NCBI RefSeq assembly: GCF_037076465.1
Contig: NZ_AP028908.1
Coordinates: 1,798,001-1,862,000, forward strand
Length of the DNA: 64,000 nucleotides
Reading direction: 5' to 3'
Source: Pectobacterium araliae
Lineage (GTDB): Bacteria > Pseudomonadota > Gammaproteobacteria > Enterobacterales > Enterobacteriaceae
How positions within the stretch are numbered: position 1 is the stretch's first letter; each line of letters begins with the position of its first letter. Below, piece by piece: positions 26,479 to 36,766 of this stretch. The position numbers were made by a program, and so were the translations under genes. A model generated the notes under the pieces. The model was not told where the DNA came from, did not search any database, and worked only from the letters and a program-made list of their open reading frames with translations.

Positions 26479-27729
26479 TTAGCCATTAACTGCGCGCAAT
26501 CCTCTGGCTCCTTCTGACGCCATCACTTTTCCCGTTGCGGCTGTTTCGACAAATTCACCCCACCAGCACATCAATATTTTGCGCTGTTCCAGATAAGTGG
26601 ATCGGTTATAGGCGCGGCGCACTTCGTTGGTGTCAACGTGGGCGAGGGCGGCTTCAATCACATCTGGCGGGAAGCCTTCTTCATTGGCGGCAGTGCTGAA
26701 TATGGCGCGTAGGCCATGAGACACCAGCACACCTTTGTAACCCATACGGCGCAATGCGGCGTTAGCGGTCTGGCTGTTCATCGGCTGCTTAGGGTCTTTA
26801 CTGGAAGGAAACAGGTATTCACGGTGTCCGCTGATGGGTTTCATGGCGTCCAGAATAGCTAATGCCTGCGGGGGTAGGGGAATAACGTGATCACGACGCA
26901 TCTTCATACGGCCAGCGGGGATCGTCCAGGTGTTATCTGTAAGGTTTATCTCGCTCCAGCGGGTTTCAGCGGCTTCGGCAGGGCGGGTAACGGTGAGTAG
27001 CTGCCATTCAATCAATAAGCGGGTCTGTAACTCAATGCTGGCGACCGATAGCGTTTTCATCAAGCCAGGTAATGCCTCTGGCCGAATGGTCGGCATATGG
27101 GTTTTCACCGGCGTCTGAAACGCTTTGCGGATCTTGGCGGCGGGATTTGCAGGAATCAGCCCGGAGTTAACCGCATAATCCATCACCTCGTTGATTCGCT
27201 GGCTTACCCGTTTGACGGTTTCCAGTTTGCCGCTGGCCTGTATCGGTTCCAACGCGGTGATGAAGTGACGAGCGGTAAGCTGGGTGATCGGTAAGGTTCC
27301 GATGAACGGGAACACGTATTTTTCCAGCGAGCGCCAGATATCTTTAATGGTGTTCTCGGCCAGCGGTTGAGACTTTTTCACTTCGTACCAGTCGGCGGAA
27401 ACTTTGGCGAACGTGTTCAGGTTGATGGCTTGCTCTTGTTCGCGCTGCTGTTGCTGGTGGAATTGCGGATCGATATTTTTTTCTAAGAGCGCTTTTGCGG
27501 CTTCCCGCATTTGCCTTGCATCAGCCAAAGAAATTGCCGGATAGCTACCAAACGTCAGCGTAGTGCGCTTTTTAGTTTGTGGGTGGTAATAGCGAAAACG
27601 CCATGTCTTTGTGCCGGAAGGTTTGACGAACAGTAGCAGACCGCCACCATCATGTAGCGACAATTCTTTGTCTATTGCTTTAGCAGCTTTGACTTCCGTG
27701 TTTGTGAGGGGCTTTGCCTGAATTGCCAT
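26479..27729 (-). CDS. P4-type tyrosine integrase
   Basis: 416 residues. The N-terminal DUF4102-type arm-binding domain (LTNTEVKAAKAIDKELSLHD, then TLTFGSYPAISLADAR) is followed by a core-binding domain and the catalytic domain: first Arg in TVTRPAEAAETRW, HGLR motif in VSHGLRAIFSTAANE, second His in LAHVDTNEVRRAYNR with the nucleophile Tyr in AYNRSTYLEQR. It should recombine island attP with the tRNA-Pro gene. The start faces the tRNA, with arm-type repeats between them. Confidence 0.95.
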   Translation of the reverse strand: MAIQAKPLTNTEVKAAKAIDKELSLHDGGGLLLFVKPSGTKTWRFRYYHPQTKKRTTLTFGSYPAISLADARQMREAAKALLEKNIDPQFHQQQQREQEQAINLNTFAKVSADWYEVKKSQPLAENTIKDIWRSLEKYVFPFIGTLPITQLTARHFITALEPIQASGKLETVKRVSQRINEVMDYAVNSGLIPANPAAKIRKAFQTPVKTHMPTIRPEALPGLMKTLSVASIELQTRLLIEWQLLTVTRPAEAAETRWSEINLTDNTWTIPAGRMKMRRDHVIPLPPQALAILDAMKPISGHREYLFPSSKDPKQPMNSQTANAALRRMGYKGVLVSHGLRAIFSTAANEEGFPPDVIEAALAHVDTNEVRRAYNRSTYLEQRKILMCWWGEFVETAATGKVMASEGARGLRAVNG

Positions 27730-27741
27730 GATCGTTACCTT

Positions 27742-27793
27742 TGGGACTACGGTTTTATGGGACTACGTTGATTTAGTCCCAAATGTAGTCCCA
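27742..27793. repeat. Integrase arm-type repeats beside int
   Basis: Two copies of TGGGACTACG (27742-27751, 27758-27767) and two inverted copies (TAGTCCCA, GTAGTCCCA at 27774-27793) lie between the int start and the tRNA. A nearly identical inverted pair lies at 14444-14463. They are probable integrase arm-binding sites and may also autoregulate int. Confidence 0.65.
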
Positions 27794-27841
27794 AACTTTC
27801 CGGCTGTAAACGGGGTATCCCGATAGATAACAGGCAACAAA

Positions 27842-27873
27842 AAACCCGCAAACTCAGTGAGAATGCGGGTTTC
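27842..27873 (-). terminator. Terminator after tRNA-Pro
   Basis: Stem AACCCGCA/TGCGGGTT plus inner CTCA/TGAG. On the minus strand it is followed by TTTTTTG. It resembles the proL terminator of enterics and lies 44 bases beyond the tRNA 3' end. Confidence 0.85.
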
Positions 27874-27916
27874 TGTGGGGTTTCCGGTAGTAAACGATAC
27901 TAACCGAAGTTGTATT

Positions 27917-27993
27917 TGGTCGGCACGAGAGGATTTGAACCTCCGACCCCCGACACCCCATGACGGTGCGCTACCAGGCTGCGCTACGTGCCG
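27917..27993 (-). tRNA. proL: tRNA-Pro, anticodon GGG
   Basis: 77 bases on the minus strand with an encoded 3' CCA (27917-27919). The acceptor stem CGGCACG pairs with CGTGCCG, the T arm has GGTTCAAATCC, and the anticodon loop is ATGGGGT with anticodon GGG. Position beside yejM and sequence match E. coli proL. Its 3' end is the probable integration target of the island. Confidence 0.97.
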
Positions 27994-28071
27994 ATGCTAT
28001 GGGCATTTATACTACCTTTTCCTGACCTTATTGCAATAGTCTGATGGAACGACTGTTTTAGATTTAAGCAG

Positions 28072-29820
28072 TTAGTTAGCAATAAAGCGCCTTTCGTTCG
28101 TTAGTACCTGCAAGAGTAAAGCAAGCTGCGGTTTTTCATCATTCAGCCGATTTCCTTCCATGTCGTAAGCCCGGTAGTTGCCGTTGCTTTCCAATACGAT
28201 GAGCTGATCCTGCGTTGTGATGAGCAACGTGCCGCCGTTACCGTTAATCAACCACGGGTAGCGTCGTTGGGCAGAGAACAGATCTTCGCCCTGCGAATAA
28301 TCATCCGTACTGTTTTTAACGTGGAGCAGGCGCTGCATTAGTGTGGTCATGACGTCTTTGTTGTCCGTCATTTTGGTAATGGTCTGCGCAGGCGTGTTCG
28401 GCCAGTGAACAACGAGCGGCGTTTGCCACTGGGTACGGGCAAAACGTGTCGTGTTGTTGGTATTAGCATTCTGGTTTTGTGCAGTTGTCACGATGACAAC
28501 CGTGTTATTCAGGATGTTTTTTTCCTGTAGGGTGTGAATGATTTGCCCAATCTGGCGGTCAACGCCCTGAATATTCATGCGACCGTTAGGCTCAGCACCT
28601 TTGCCATCTGCGGTTTTCGGTGCGCTGCTGAGTTCAACATAAGAGAACCACGGCGCTGGACTATTATCGAGATTGAGCCATTCTTGCCACTGCGTGATGA
28701 TAGTATCGCCGCTTTGCGGCTGCGGTGTAGGCAAGGAGAAATCAGAAAGCAACGCCTGACGGTAGAGCGGGCTGTTGAAGCCATTCGCTGAAAATAGCCC
28801 AAACTGGTAGCCCTGCTGGTTTAATGCTGCGATCAATGCGGAGGGTTTTCGCGCACTCAGGATGCCATCCATATAGGTCGTCGAGAGGCCGTAAAACAGA
28901 TTAAACAAGGCGGCGTCTGGCTGAGAACCTGAGTCATAATGATCGCTGAAACGTACGTTTTCTGCCGCGAAACGCGACAGGTTCGGCATCCTGTTTTGTA
29001 TGGCGTCAGGCGGTGTATCGTCGATCATCACCATCAGCAGGTTATAGCCGCTGCCGCCATCGCGGAAAGTGATGCCATTCAGCGGGTACTCCACGGTTAT
29101 CGCCTCAGGGTTACCTTGCTGCGTTAACCGACGCTGATATTCCTGCGCATCCAGCAGGCCATGTTTTTCCAGAAACCGTCGTGCCGTCATCGGATACGAT
29201 AGCGGTAGGTTAGCGCGCTGCATGGTAATCGGACGATAGAAATTCGCATCGGCCCAGATGTACATCAGGTGCGACGCAAAGAACGCCGAGATGAAAACGC
29301 CCGCCAGCGGTTTACCAAAATGGCGGCGATTCAGACTACGTAATTTTTGCCAACTCCACGTGCCGAACAGCATTTCCACCATGAAAATCAATGGAATGCC
29401 GATGAACATCCACTGCCAGTCGCGGGCAATTTCCCCCTGACCTGGGTTGACGACAAGCTCCCAAACGGTGCTGTTAAGATGCAGGTGAAAACGTGTAAAG
29501 ACTTCAACATCGACTAACAGTATTGTTAGCCCAGTCGTTGCCAGTGCTGCAGACAAGAACCGTAGCAGGCGCTGAGACATCACAATAAACGTGAGCGGGA
29601 AGATGATCAGCAGATAGGCGGCAAAGACGATAAAACTAAAATGACCGAGCCAGCTAACCAGCGCATAAATTCGGCCGAACAGGGAGATCGGCCAATCGGC
29701 AACAAATAGGTAGCGGCTACCCAGCCCCAAAGTGAGCAAAATGTTGAATAAGGCGAACCAGTGTCCCCAACTGATCATCTGGGAGACTTTTTCGCGGTAG
29801 CGCTGACGGTTGGTTACCAT
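28072..29820 (-). CDS. yejM: Inner-membrane protein YejM (PbgA/LapC)
   Basis: 582 residues: five N-terminal transmembrane helices (about 15-190), then a periplasmic domain of the alkaline-phosphatase/sulfatase superfamily (LMVMIDDTPPDAIQNRMPNL, HYDSGSQPDAALFNLFYGLS). The enterobacterial homolog senses periplasmic LPS and controls LpxC degradation through LapB, and was also proposed to bind cardiolipin. It follows yejL by 14 bases as a two-gene operon reading toward the tRNA. Confidence 0.95.
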   Translation of the reverse strand: MVTNRQRYREKVSQMISWGHWFALFNILLTLGLGSRYLFVADWPISLFGRIYALVSWLGHFSFIVFAAYLLIIFPLTFIVMSQRLLRFLSAALATTGLTILLVDVEVFTRFHLHLNSTVWELVVNPGQGEIARDWQWMFIGIPLIFMVEMLFGTWSWQKLRSLNRRHFGKPLAGVFISAFFASHLMYIWADANFYRPITMQRANLPLSYPMTARRFLEKHGLLDAQEYQRRLTQQGNPEAITVEYPLNGITFRDGGSGYNLLMVMIDDTPPDAIQNRMPNLSRFAAENVRFSDHYDSGSQPDAALFNLFYGLSTTYMDGILSARKPSALIAALNQQGYQFGLFSANGFNSPLYRQALLSDFSLPTPQPQSGDTIITQWQEWLNLDNSPAPWFSYVELSSAPKTADGKGAEPNGRMNIQGVDRQIGQIIHTLQEKNILNNTVVIVTTAQNQNANTNNTTRFARTQWQTPLVVHWPNTPAQTITKMTDNKDVMTTLMQRLLHVKNSTDDYSQGEDLFSAQRRYPWLINGNGGTLLITTQDQLIVLESNGNYRAYDMEGNRLNDEKPQLALLLQVLTNERRFIAN

Positions 29821-29834
29821 ACGTTGGTCAAAAT

Positions 29835-30065
29835 TTAGTGAGCTTTATCGGCTTTTTTAATCGAAGCCTGTAGGGCTTCAGCGAAAGAATGCGCCAGAAT
29901 CTGACGTTGCGCAGGTGCGATGCTGGTGTTAATCAGGTTCGTCACCATATTACCGAGCACCATCAAAGCAAGATCGGTCGGAGCATGGTGCTTTTCCAGA
30001 ACGTTGACCATCTCAGACAGCAGCTGTTCAACGTGTTCGTCACTATAACGGGATGATTGTGGCAT
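29835..30065 (-). CDS. yejL: YejL, UPF0352 family
   Basis: 76 residues, all-helical, with the conserved start [20 protein letters not shown] and [16 protein letters not shown]. It is a small conserved cytosolic protein of unknown function, always next to yejM/yejK in enterics, and translated just before yejM. It is divergent from yejK. Confidence 0.92.
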   Translation of the reverse strand: MPQSSRYSDEHVEQLLSEMVNVLEKHHAPTDLALMVLGNMVTNLINTSIAPAQRQILAHSFAEALQASIKKADKAH

Positions 30066-30264
30066 AAAATGGCGTATCTCAAGCGAGTAAAGTCGCTTAT
30101 CTTACCGTATAGGCTTATGCTTTTCCGCACTTTTATCATTACGTACTTTTATCACTCATTAGTGTAGACGTTTACGCGCGTACAGGCGTGAAGAGCGGTT
30201 TTATGTATTGCGAGCCGTTCGTATCAGTGTTTGAATACGCGCCTTGCCAAAAGGAGAGTTTATC

Positions 30265-31275
30265 ATGAGTCTGGATATCGCCCAGATTGCCCTACATCAG
30301 CTAATTAAACGTGACGAACAAGCGCTGGAAATGGTGTTGCGTGATTCCCTGCTGTCGACTAATACGGCAGTCGAAGAGATGATGGCTGAACTGCACCGCG
30401 TTTACAGCGCCAAGAGTAAAGCCTACGGGCTGTTTAATGAGCAGAGCGAGCTAGCGGATGCGCTTCGCGCTTGTCGAAAAGGGGATGAGGACTTTCTGAG
30501 TTTCTCACGCGCGGCGACCGGACGCTTGCGTGATGAACTGGCGAAGTACCCGTTTGCTGAAGGCGGTATCGTGTTGTTCTGCCAGTATCGTTATCTGGCG
30601 GTCGAATATTTGTTGATATCTGTGCTCAATAGCTGCAACAGCATGCGAGTTAATGAACAGCTGGATATCAGCACCACGCACTATCTGGATATCAATCATG
30701 CCGATATCGTTGCGCGTATCGATTTGACGGAATGGGAAGTTAATCCAGAATCCACTCGCTATCTGACGTTCCTCAAAGGCCGCGTCGGGCGCAAAGTGTC
30801 TGACTTTTTCATGGATTTTCTGGCCGCGGCAGAAGGGCTGGACACCAAAGCACAAAACCGTGGCCTGTTGAAAGCGGTTGATGAGTATTGTGATGAGGCG
30901 CAGTTGGATAAAAACGAGCGTCAGAATTATCGCCAGCAGGTGTATAGCTATTGTAATGAGCAATTGCAGTCCGGCGAAGAAATTGAGCTGGCATCGCTGT
31001 CGCAAGAGTTGCCACCGCTGGGTGAGAAAACTTTTCAACAGTTTTCAGCCGATCAGGGTTATGAGCTGGAAGAGAGCTTCCCCGCCGATCGTGGAACACT
31101 GCGCCAGTTGACCAAATTTGCGGGCAGCGGCGGCGGCATTAGCCTAAATTTTGATGCGTTGCTGCTCGGTGAGCGAATTTTCTGGGATCCGGCGACGGAT
31201 ACGTTAACGATTAAGGGCACGCCACCGAATCTGCGCGATCAGTTACAGCGTCGGACGAGCAGCAATAAGCAATAG
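30265..31275 (+). CDS. yejK: Nucleoid-associated protein YejK (NdpA)
   Basis: 336 residues of the 37-kD nucleoid-associated family ([60 protein letters not shown]). The protein is known from isolated nucleoids and interacts with topoisomerase IV. ATG 30265 with AAGGAG nine bases upstream is preferred to an upstream TTG at 30244. It converges with rplY over a shared terminator. Confidence 0.95.
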   Translation: MSLDIAQIALHQLIKRDEQALEMVLRDSLLSTNTAVEEMMAELHRVYSAKSKAYGLFNEQSELADALRACRKGDEDFLSFSRAATGRLRDELAKYPFAEGGIVLFCQYRYLAVEYLLISVLNSCNSMRVNEQLDISTTHYLDINHADIVARIDLTEWEVNPESTRYLTFLKGRVGRKVSDFFMDFLAAAEGLDTKAQNRGLLKAVDEYCDEAQLDKNERQNYRQQVYSYCNEQLQSGEEIELASLSQELPPLGEKTFQQFSADQGYELEESFPADRGTLRQLTKFAGSGGGISLNFDALLLGERIFWDPATDTLTIKGTPPNLRDQLQRRTSSNKQ

Positions 31276-31357
31276 ATATCCAGAAGACGGCGTTGCCCTT
31301 TTTCTTATCGTCAGGGAAAGGGCTGTGGCTGAACTCTGCTACGTCAAGGCGAAAAAA

Positions 31358-31383
31358 AACGCCGCATAAGCGGCGTTCTTTTT
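31358..31383. terminator. Bidirectional terminator between yejK and rplY
   Basis: Stem AACGCCGC/GCGGCGTT with an ATAA loop. A run of T follows on the plus strand and a run of eight A precedes it, so it serves both converging genes. Confidence 0.92.
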
Positions 31384-31416
31384 TTCCGGCGTCCCGGAAA
31401 ACAACTTCAGCGCAAA

Positions 31417-31701
31417 CTAAACGCGAACGAAGTCGATGTGAGTCAGTTTTGGCTTGTAAACGTGACGTTGTACAGCCTGAACTTTAACTTGAATTTCTTT
31501 ACCATCGATAGACAGGATCACTGTTTCACCGTAGAAGCCTTCTTTCACTTCTTGGTTTTTTACTGAATCGTGATCCAGCTCGATAGATACTGGTGCTTCT
31601 GAACCACCGTAAACGATGGCTGGGAATTTACCAGCTGAACGCAGGCGGCGGCTCGCACCCTTACCCTGACCTTGACGTGCTTCTGCTTTGATAGTAATCA
31701 T
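31417..31701 (-). CDS. rplY: 50S ribosomal protein L25
   Basis: 94 residues, the short enterobacterial form that binds 5S rRNA ([49 protein letters not shown]). It has its own promoter to the right and terminates at the shared hairpin. Confidence 0.98.
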   Translation of the reverse strand: MITIKAEARQGQGKGASRRLRSAGKFPAIVYGGSEAPVSIELDHDSVKNQEVKEGFYGETVILSIDGKEIQVKVQAVQRHVYKPKLTHIDFVRV

Positions 31702-31836
31702 TTTTTTCTCTACTTATATAAAGTAATCCTGCTACAGGCGACCCAGCAGCAGGTTGGGTTATTCAGCTTTTGTGAACAAAAGCGGGCTGAATTCTAGCGG
31801 AATATGAGGTTATGGGCAAATGAAACCCACAATTAC

Positions 31837-33597
31837 TTAGCCCCGCAGTTCGTTGGCGCGGCGAAAGCGCCCCTGATAATCAAAGAGCTTTTCGCGTATT
31901 TGCCAGAATTTCCCGTTTTTACGTGCGACGACGAAGTCGGGGGCGCGTAATAAGCCCTGTTGCACGACGACGTCAGCGGCATTCTGCCAGTTAAACGGAA
32001 TTCCCGGCGCGTGTTGGTGAACACGTAAGAACTGTTGCAGGAAAACGTGGCGCTGAGCGGTAGTGTGCAGGCGAAAACGTTCGCTCACGTCGGCGCCTTC
32101 CTCATCATGGTAGGTAATTTTCAGCCATTCTCCTTTGGCATCTTGTCCCTGAACGAAGCTCATACCGCTACAGCGTAAAACCAGCGCATCTTTCAATTTC
32201 AGCGCCGCTTTCAGCATGTCGTCGGGGTCGACCAGTACCTCATCACACTGGTGGCAGCGTCGCGCAGCAATATCATTTTCTGCGCCACAGTGGGGGCAAA
32301 CTTTAAATCGAAACCGGAAATCGCACTGATGGCGCTGACCGTTTTCCACCATTTCCCAGCCTTGGCAGCGGCGGCCATAGTGTTCGATGATGTCGCCGTC
32401 TGGGGTCGTTTTCCCCCAGAACAGATTGGCAAAACCACATTCAGGGCAGAAGACTTGCACCGGCTGACTACCAGCATGTGGCTTGCTGTTGCCAACCTCT
32501 GGCGTGTAGAGGTCATGCGGGTTGCCCGCGTAATCCAGTATCAGGCAATCCGTTTTTCCTGGATACAAACGTAAACCGCGTCCGACAATTTGCTGATACA
32601 GGCTGACGGACTCCGTTGGGCGGAGGATCGCAATAAGATCGACATGTGGGGCATCAAAGCCAGTTGTCAACACCGCCACGTTGACCAGATAGCGCAGCGC
32701 CTGCTGTTTAAAGGCATCAATCAGCGTATCGCGCTCGGCTGGTGGAGTATCGGCGCTAACCAGCGCAGCCTGACCTGCGGGCAACAGGGCAGCAATCTCT
32801 TTGGCATGTTCAACGGTGGACGCAAAAATCATCACGCCGCGTCGCGTTTGCGCATAATCGATGATCTGGCTGATGATGTGCGGCGTAATACGCTGCTGAC
32901 GTTTGAGTTCGAGGTTTAGGTCGGCTTCGCTGAATAACCCGTTGCTGCGGGCGACGAGCTTACTGAAATCATATTGCACTACAGGCATATCCAGCCGGTC
33001 AGGCGGCACCAGAAAGCCATGCTTGACCATATAACGTAGCGGCAGCTCATAGATGCAGTCGCGGAACAAACAGCGCTCGTCGCCGCGCATCATGCCGTGA
33101 TAGTGATACTGATATATCCAGCCTTTGCCAAGCCGATAGGGCGTCGCCGTTAAGCCGAGTAGCCGCAACTGTGGGTTAGTTTTTTGCAGATGCTGGATGA
33201 TTTGCTGATATTGGCTGTTATCGTCGTCGCTAATACGGTGGCATTCATCAATGATCAACAGTGAGAAGGCATTATCGAACTGGTCGAGATTACGCGCGAC
33301 GGATTGCACGCTGCCAAAGACCACCTTTCCCTGACTCTCTCGCTGTTGCAGCCCCGCCGCGAAAATATCCGCTTCCAAATTTAAGGCGCAGTATTTGGCA
33401 TGGTTTTGCGCGACCAGTTCTTTGACGTGAGCGAGTACCAGAACACGGCCACGTGCAAGCCGTGCCAATTCGGCGATGACCAGACTTTTCCCTGCGCCAG
33501 TAGGCAAAACGATGACGGCCGGTTGGGTATGGCGGCGAAAATAGTCGAGCGTGGCGGAAACAGCCTCACGCTGGTAAGGCCGTAGTGTGAATGACAT
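31837..33597 (-). CDS. radD: RadD (YejH), superfamily 2 DNA repair ATPase
   Basis: 586 residues. Walker [16 protein letters not shown] is at about 34-48, DECH box [14 protein letters not shown] near 117, helicase C-terminal motif [20 protein letters not shown] with the arginine-finger motif [10 protein letters not shown], then two Cys4 zinc modules (CPECG...; [20 protein letters not shown]). RadD helps process stalled forks and crosslinks with RecA and SSB. It starts two bases from the yecH-like gene and is probably co-transcribed with it. Confidence 0.94.
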   Translation of the reverse strand: MSFTLRPYQREAVSATLDYFRRHTQPAVIVLPTGAGKSLVIAELARLARGRVLVLAHVKELVAQNHAKYCALNLEADIFAAGLQQRESQGKVVFGSVQSVARNLDQFDNAFSLLIIDECHRISDDDNSQYQQIIQHLQKTNPQLRLLGLTATPYRLGKGWIYQYHYHGMMRGDERCLFRDCIYELPLRYMVKHGFLVPPDRLDMPVVQYDFSKLVARSNGLFSEADLNLELKRQQRITPHIISQIIDYAQTRRGVMIFASTVEHAKEIAALLPAGQAALVSADTPPAERDTLIDAFKQQALRYLVNVAVLTTGFDAPHVDLIAILRPTESVSLYQQIVGRGLRLYPGKTDCLILDYAGNPHDLYTPEVGNSKPHAGSQPVQVFCPECGFANLFWGKTTPDGDIIEHYGRRCQGWEMVENGQRHQCDFRFRFKVCPHCGAENDIAARRCHQCDEVLVDPDDMLKAALKLKDALVLRCSGMSFVQGQDAKGEWLKITYHDEEGADVSERFRLHTTAQRHVFLQQFLRVHQHAPGIPFNWQNAADVVVQQGLLRAPDFVVARKNGKFWQIREKLFDYQGRFRRANELRG

Positions 33598-33599
33598 CG

Positions 33600-33839
33600 C
33601 TAGTGCTGGCAGATTTTATTGGCGCTGGTGGTGAACCCTGCATCCTGCGGGATAAACTTTCCGCGTTCAGACAGAAATTGCACCAACATTGGAGCCGTCA
33701 TGTTTTCGGCTGAGCAGGTATGAAAACGTGCTGCACGGCCGAAACGGGTTTCTATGGTGGTAATTAACTGTTCGGTGGTAAATGATTCACCAGACGCGAG
33801 CATCATTTGCAAAACTTCATGACCATGAATGGATGACAT
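33600..33839 (-). CDS. YecH-family metal-binding protein
   Basis: 79 residues: [20 protein letters not shown], then a Cys ([12 protein letters not shown]) and a terminal CQH, the layout of the YecH group (His/Cys residues suggest a metal site). The stop lies two bases before the radD start, indicating translational coupling. In E. coli the family member is near ftnA, not here, so the placement is a local difference. Confidence 0.82.
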   Translation of the reverse strand: MSSIHGHEVLQMMLASGESFTTEQLITTIETRFGRAARFHTCSAENMTAPMLVQFLSERGKFIPQDAGFTTSANKICQH

Positions 33840-34051
33840 AGGGTGTCCTTAAAATGTAAGAAATTGCCCCTATTATGCCTGTTGATAATACCTGGTGCGA
33901 GGAATGCGCAGCCTGGATACGGGCTAAAAAGAGCGATCCGCAGACAGTGAATTGCAGGACGAGCGGGCAAAGCCCCGTTATACTACAATTTCATCATTTA
34001 GGGTCTCATGATTTGAGACAGGCAGTTATTTGAGATAGGTAGTCAGTTTTA

Positions 34052-34747
34052 ATGCGATTGGACAAATTTTTATCCCAACAGTTGGAAATTAGTCGTTCAC
34101 TGGTGGCGCGTGAGCTCCACGCACAGCGCGTTACCGTCGATGGTGAAGTGGTAAAAAGCGGTGCATTCAAGTTATCCCCCGCGCATAACGTTGAATTCGA
34201 TGGCAACCCACTGAAACAGCAGAATGGCCCACGTTATTTCATGTTGAATAAGCCTCAGGGCTACGTTTGCTCAACGGACGATCCCGATCACCCTACCATT
34301 CTTTATTTCATGGATGTACCGGTGGCGTACAAACTGCATGCGGCAGGGCGGTTAGATATCGATACCACAGGGTTGGTGCTGTTAACTGACGATGGACAAT
34401 GGTCGCATCGTATTACCTCACCTAAGCATGAGTGTGAAAAAACCTATTTGGTGACGCTGGAGCAACCGCTGGCTGAGGATACCGCTGCACAATTTACGGC
34501 GGGGGTACAGTTGCATAACGAGAAGAGCCTCACTAAGCCCGCGACGTTAGAGCAGATAACGGATCACGTCGTGCGGTTGACGATTAGTGAAGGTCGCTAT
34601 CACCAGGTAAAAAGGATGTTTGCTGCGGTAGGTAATCGCGTTGTGGAGTTGCATCGCGAGCGTATTGGCGGCATTTCTCTGGATGACGAACTGGAACCGG
34701 GGGAATACCGGGAGTTAAGTGCTGAGGAGATCGCCAGCGTAAAATAA
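34052..34747 (+). CDS. rsuA: 16S rRNA pseudouridine(516) synthase
   Basis: 231 residues. An S4 RNA-binding domain ([20 protein letters not shown]) precedes the RsuA catalytic domain with the motif [19 protein letters not shown] carrying the nucleophilic Asp. It modifies U516 of 16S rRNA. It is followed 39 bases later by bcr in the same direction, as in E. coli. Confidence 0.96.
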   Translation: MRLDKFLSQQLEISRSLVARELHAQRVTVDGEVVKSGAFKLSPAHNVEFDGNPLKQQNGPRYFMLNKPQGYVCSTDDPDHPTILYFMDVPVAYKLHAAGRLDIDTTGLVLLTDDGQWSHRITSPKHECEKTYLVTLEQPLAEDTAAQFTAGVQLHNEKSLTKPATLEQITDHVVRLTISEGRYHQVKRMFAAVGNRVVELHRERIGGISLDDELEPGEYRELSAEEIASVK

Positions 34748-34786
34748 TACGATTCAGACCGACCTTTTTCTAATCTGGAGTTATTC

Positions 34787-35977
34787 GTGCGATTACGCCG
34801 CTCTTCTCATTTCGGGCTGATTTTTATTCTCGGCCTGATTTCGATGCTAATGCCGTTAGCGATCGATATGTATTTACCGGCGTTGCCGACCATAGCTGAC
34901 GAGTTTGGCGTGGGGGATGGCCATGTCCAAATGACGCTCAGTACCTATGTGCTGGGTTTTGCGATTGGCCAGATGTTCTACGGGCCGATGGCGGACAGTC
35001 TGGGGCGTAAGCCTGTGATTCTTGGCGGTACGTTGGTTTTTGCGTTCGCAGGCGTGGCCTGTGCGCTGGCACAAACGGTAGAGCAGTTGATCTACATGCG
35101 TTTCCTGCACGGCGTCTCCGCTGCGGCGGCTGCGGTAGTGATTAATGCACTGATGCGCGACATGTTCTCGCGGGATGACTTTTCTCGCATGATGTCGTTT
35201 GTCGTGCTGGTGATGACCGTTGCGCCACTCATTGCGCCAATCGCCGGTGGCTGGCTGCTGCTGTGGTTTAGCTGGCACGCCATTTTCTGGGCGATCTCTG
35301 GTGCGGCTTTTCTTGCGTCAGCGTTGATTTTCTTTTTTATCAAAGAAACCTTACCGCCCGCGAAACGACAGAAATTTCATCTGCGCACCACCATCGGGAA
35401 TTTTGCCATCCTGTTCCGCCACAAGCGGGTGTTCAGCTATATGGTGGCAAGCGGGCTTTCGTTCTGCGGCATGTTTTCCTTCCTGAGTGCCGGGCCGTTT
35501 GTGTATATCAATCTGTATGGCGTTTCTCCTCAGAATTTTGGCTACTATTTTGCCCTGAACGTCGTCTTTTTGTTTGGGGTGACGCTGTTTAACAGCCGTA
35601 ATGTGCGACGGTTGGGTGCCATGGCGATGTTCCGTACGGGACTGGTCATCCAGTTTGTGATGGGGATATGGCTGGTGGTTGTCTGCCTGTTCGATCTTGG
35701 CTTCTTACCGCTGGTATTTGGTGTGGCGCTGTTTGTTGGCTGCATTGCGATGGTGGCGTCGAACGCGATGGCGGTTATTCTTGATGATTTCCCTCATATG
35801 GCAGGGACGGCATCATCGTTGGCTGGCACGCTACGCTTTGGTCTTGGCGCGATAGTGGGGGTTATCCTCTCACTGGCTTCATTCAACAGCGCCTGGCCGA
35901 TGGTGTTGTCTATGGCACTTTGTTCTATCTGTGCATTTCTGCTGTATCTGTACGCGCACCGTTCCGCTCCATCCTGA
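34787..35977 (+). CDS. bcr: Bcr/CflA-type MFS exporter
   Basis: 396 residues with twelve transmembrane segments and the MFS loop [16 protein letters not shown]. Bcr exports bicyclomycin, sulfonamides and dipeptides in E. coli. The start is GTG 34787 with CTGGAG six bases before it. It is downstream of rsuA and may be read from the same promoter. Confidence 0.93.
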   Translation: MRLRRSSHFGLIFILGLISMLMPLAIDMYLPALPTIADEFGVGDGHVQMTLSTYVLGFAIGQMFYGPMADSLGRKPVILGGTLVFAFAGVACALAQTVEQLIYMRFLHGVSAAAAAVVINALMRDMFSRDDFSRMMSFVVLVMTVAPLIAPIAGGWLLLWFSWHAIFWAISGAAFLASALIFFFIKETLPPAKRQKFHLRTTIGNFAILFRHKRVFSYMVASGLSFCGMFSFLSAGPFVYINLYGVSPQNFGYYFALNVVFLFGVTLFNSRNVRRLGAMAMFRTGLVIQFVMGIWLVVVCLFDLGFLPLVFGVALFVGCIAMVASNAMAVILDDFPHMAGTASSLAGTLRFGLGAIVGVILSLASFNSAWPMVLSMALCSICAFLLYLYAHRSAPS

Positions 35978-35990
35978 TTTTTCCCTTCTT

Positions 35991-36023
35991 TTCAGGTGCA
36001 GGTAAGGTATTCCTGCACCTGAA
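35991..36023 (+). terminator. Perfect 12-bp hairpin after bcr
   Basis: TTCAGGTGCAGG and its exact complement with a nine-base loop, 14 bases past the bcr stop. No T tract follows, so it may protect the 3' end rather than terminate. Confidence 0.6.
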
Positions 36024-36358
36024 TGTGTTCTCTCTTCTTCGTTTTCCTTCTGATGACGACAGTCAGGCATTCATTTTTGTTTTGGTAATGTAAAATATTT
36101 AACCTAAAAGTAAATAAATAGGCTGAAAGGGGTTGAGATATTAAGTGGAAAAGGTTACATATAGCCGGAAAAGAAGAGCAATTCGTGATCGGTTTGGCAT
36201 TAATAGCGCTTGCAATCAGGCTGGTTAGCCCCTAACACGATAGGTAAAAGGTGTGTTTGTTGTTTTTTTGTTCACCAAAAGTGGCTGGAAATGGTGTGAA
36301 CACGCTACTATGATAAATATGTTATCATTTTGTGAATTATTACCTGAGGGAAACAGTA
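36024..36358. other. bcr-yejG intergenic region
   Basis: AT-rich and without a gene. A purine-rich stretch (36120-36180) and the yejG promoter probably lie here. GAGGG at 36346-36350 is the yejG ribosome-binding site. Nothing else is recognised. Confidence 0.4.
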
Positions 36359-36703
36359 GTGGACGGTTTTCAACTTTCGGTAGTTCATCGTTTGCCGCAA
36401 AGTTATCGCTGGTTATCGGGTTTTACAGGTATCAATGTTGAACCGATTCCGCTGAGCGGCAGAGAAGAAGACAATAATCTGATTGGTCTCAAACTATTGA
36501 GCCATGATGGCGATATCGCATGGGAAATCATGCGTCAGTTGAATCAATCCCTGTCTGAAATACAGGTTGAATGCGCCGTTCTGGAATGGGAAGGCGAGCC
36601 CTGTCTGTTTTTACATCGCAATGATGAAAGCACGGCAATGTGCCGTTTGAAGAATATCGGTGTTGCTATCGCGGAATCGGTATCGGCACAGTATCCTTTT
36701 TAA
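36359..36703 (+). CDS. yejG: YejG family protein
   Basis: 114 residues from GTG 36359, the same length as E. coli YejG ([49 protein letters not shown]). GAGGG eight bases upstream supports GTG over the in-frame ATG at 36332. Function is unknown. It converges with yejF across a hairpin. Confidence 0.9.
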   Translation: MDGFQLSVVHRLPQSYRWLSGFTGINVEPIPLSGREEDNNLIGLKLLSHDGDIAWEIMRQLNQSLSEIQVECAVLEWEGEPCLFLHRNDESTAMCRLKNIGVAIAESVSAQYPF

Positions 36704-36705
36704 AT

Positions 36706-36736
36706 CGCAGCGTCAGTCATTGGCGCTGCGGTTTTC
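36706..36736 (+). terminator. Terminator between yejG and yejF
   Basis: CGCAGCG/CGCTGCG stem followed by GTTTTCTC, two bases after the yejG stop. Confidence 0.75.
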
Positions 36737-36766
36737 TCTTGTTTGTTTCCGCTGTTTTGCTGCCAC

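Larger units (their letters stand above)
14360..27920. mobile_element. Integrated phage-satellite-like island at tRNA-Pro
   Basis: A block of about 13.5 kb bounded on the right by tRNA-Pro(GGG) and a P4-type integrase. It contains AlpA, an Icd-like protein, a primase-helicase with an iteron array behind it, and cargo genes with two insertion sequences. There are no capsid, tail or lysis genes. The left boundary is inferred from integrase arm-type repeats at 14444-14463 matching those at 27774-27793, and from a degenerate match to the tRNA 3' end near 14372. The gene set fits either a P4-like satellite or a Gram-negative PICI, which the sequence alone does not separate. Confidence 0.7.

Noticed and set aside
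14360..27920. A CRISPR array or prophage structural genes in the island
   Set aside because: No regular direct repeats with spacers, and no capsid, tail, lysis or large-terminase genes were seen. The only dense repeats are the iterons.
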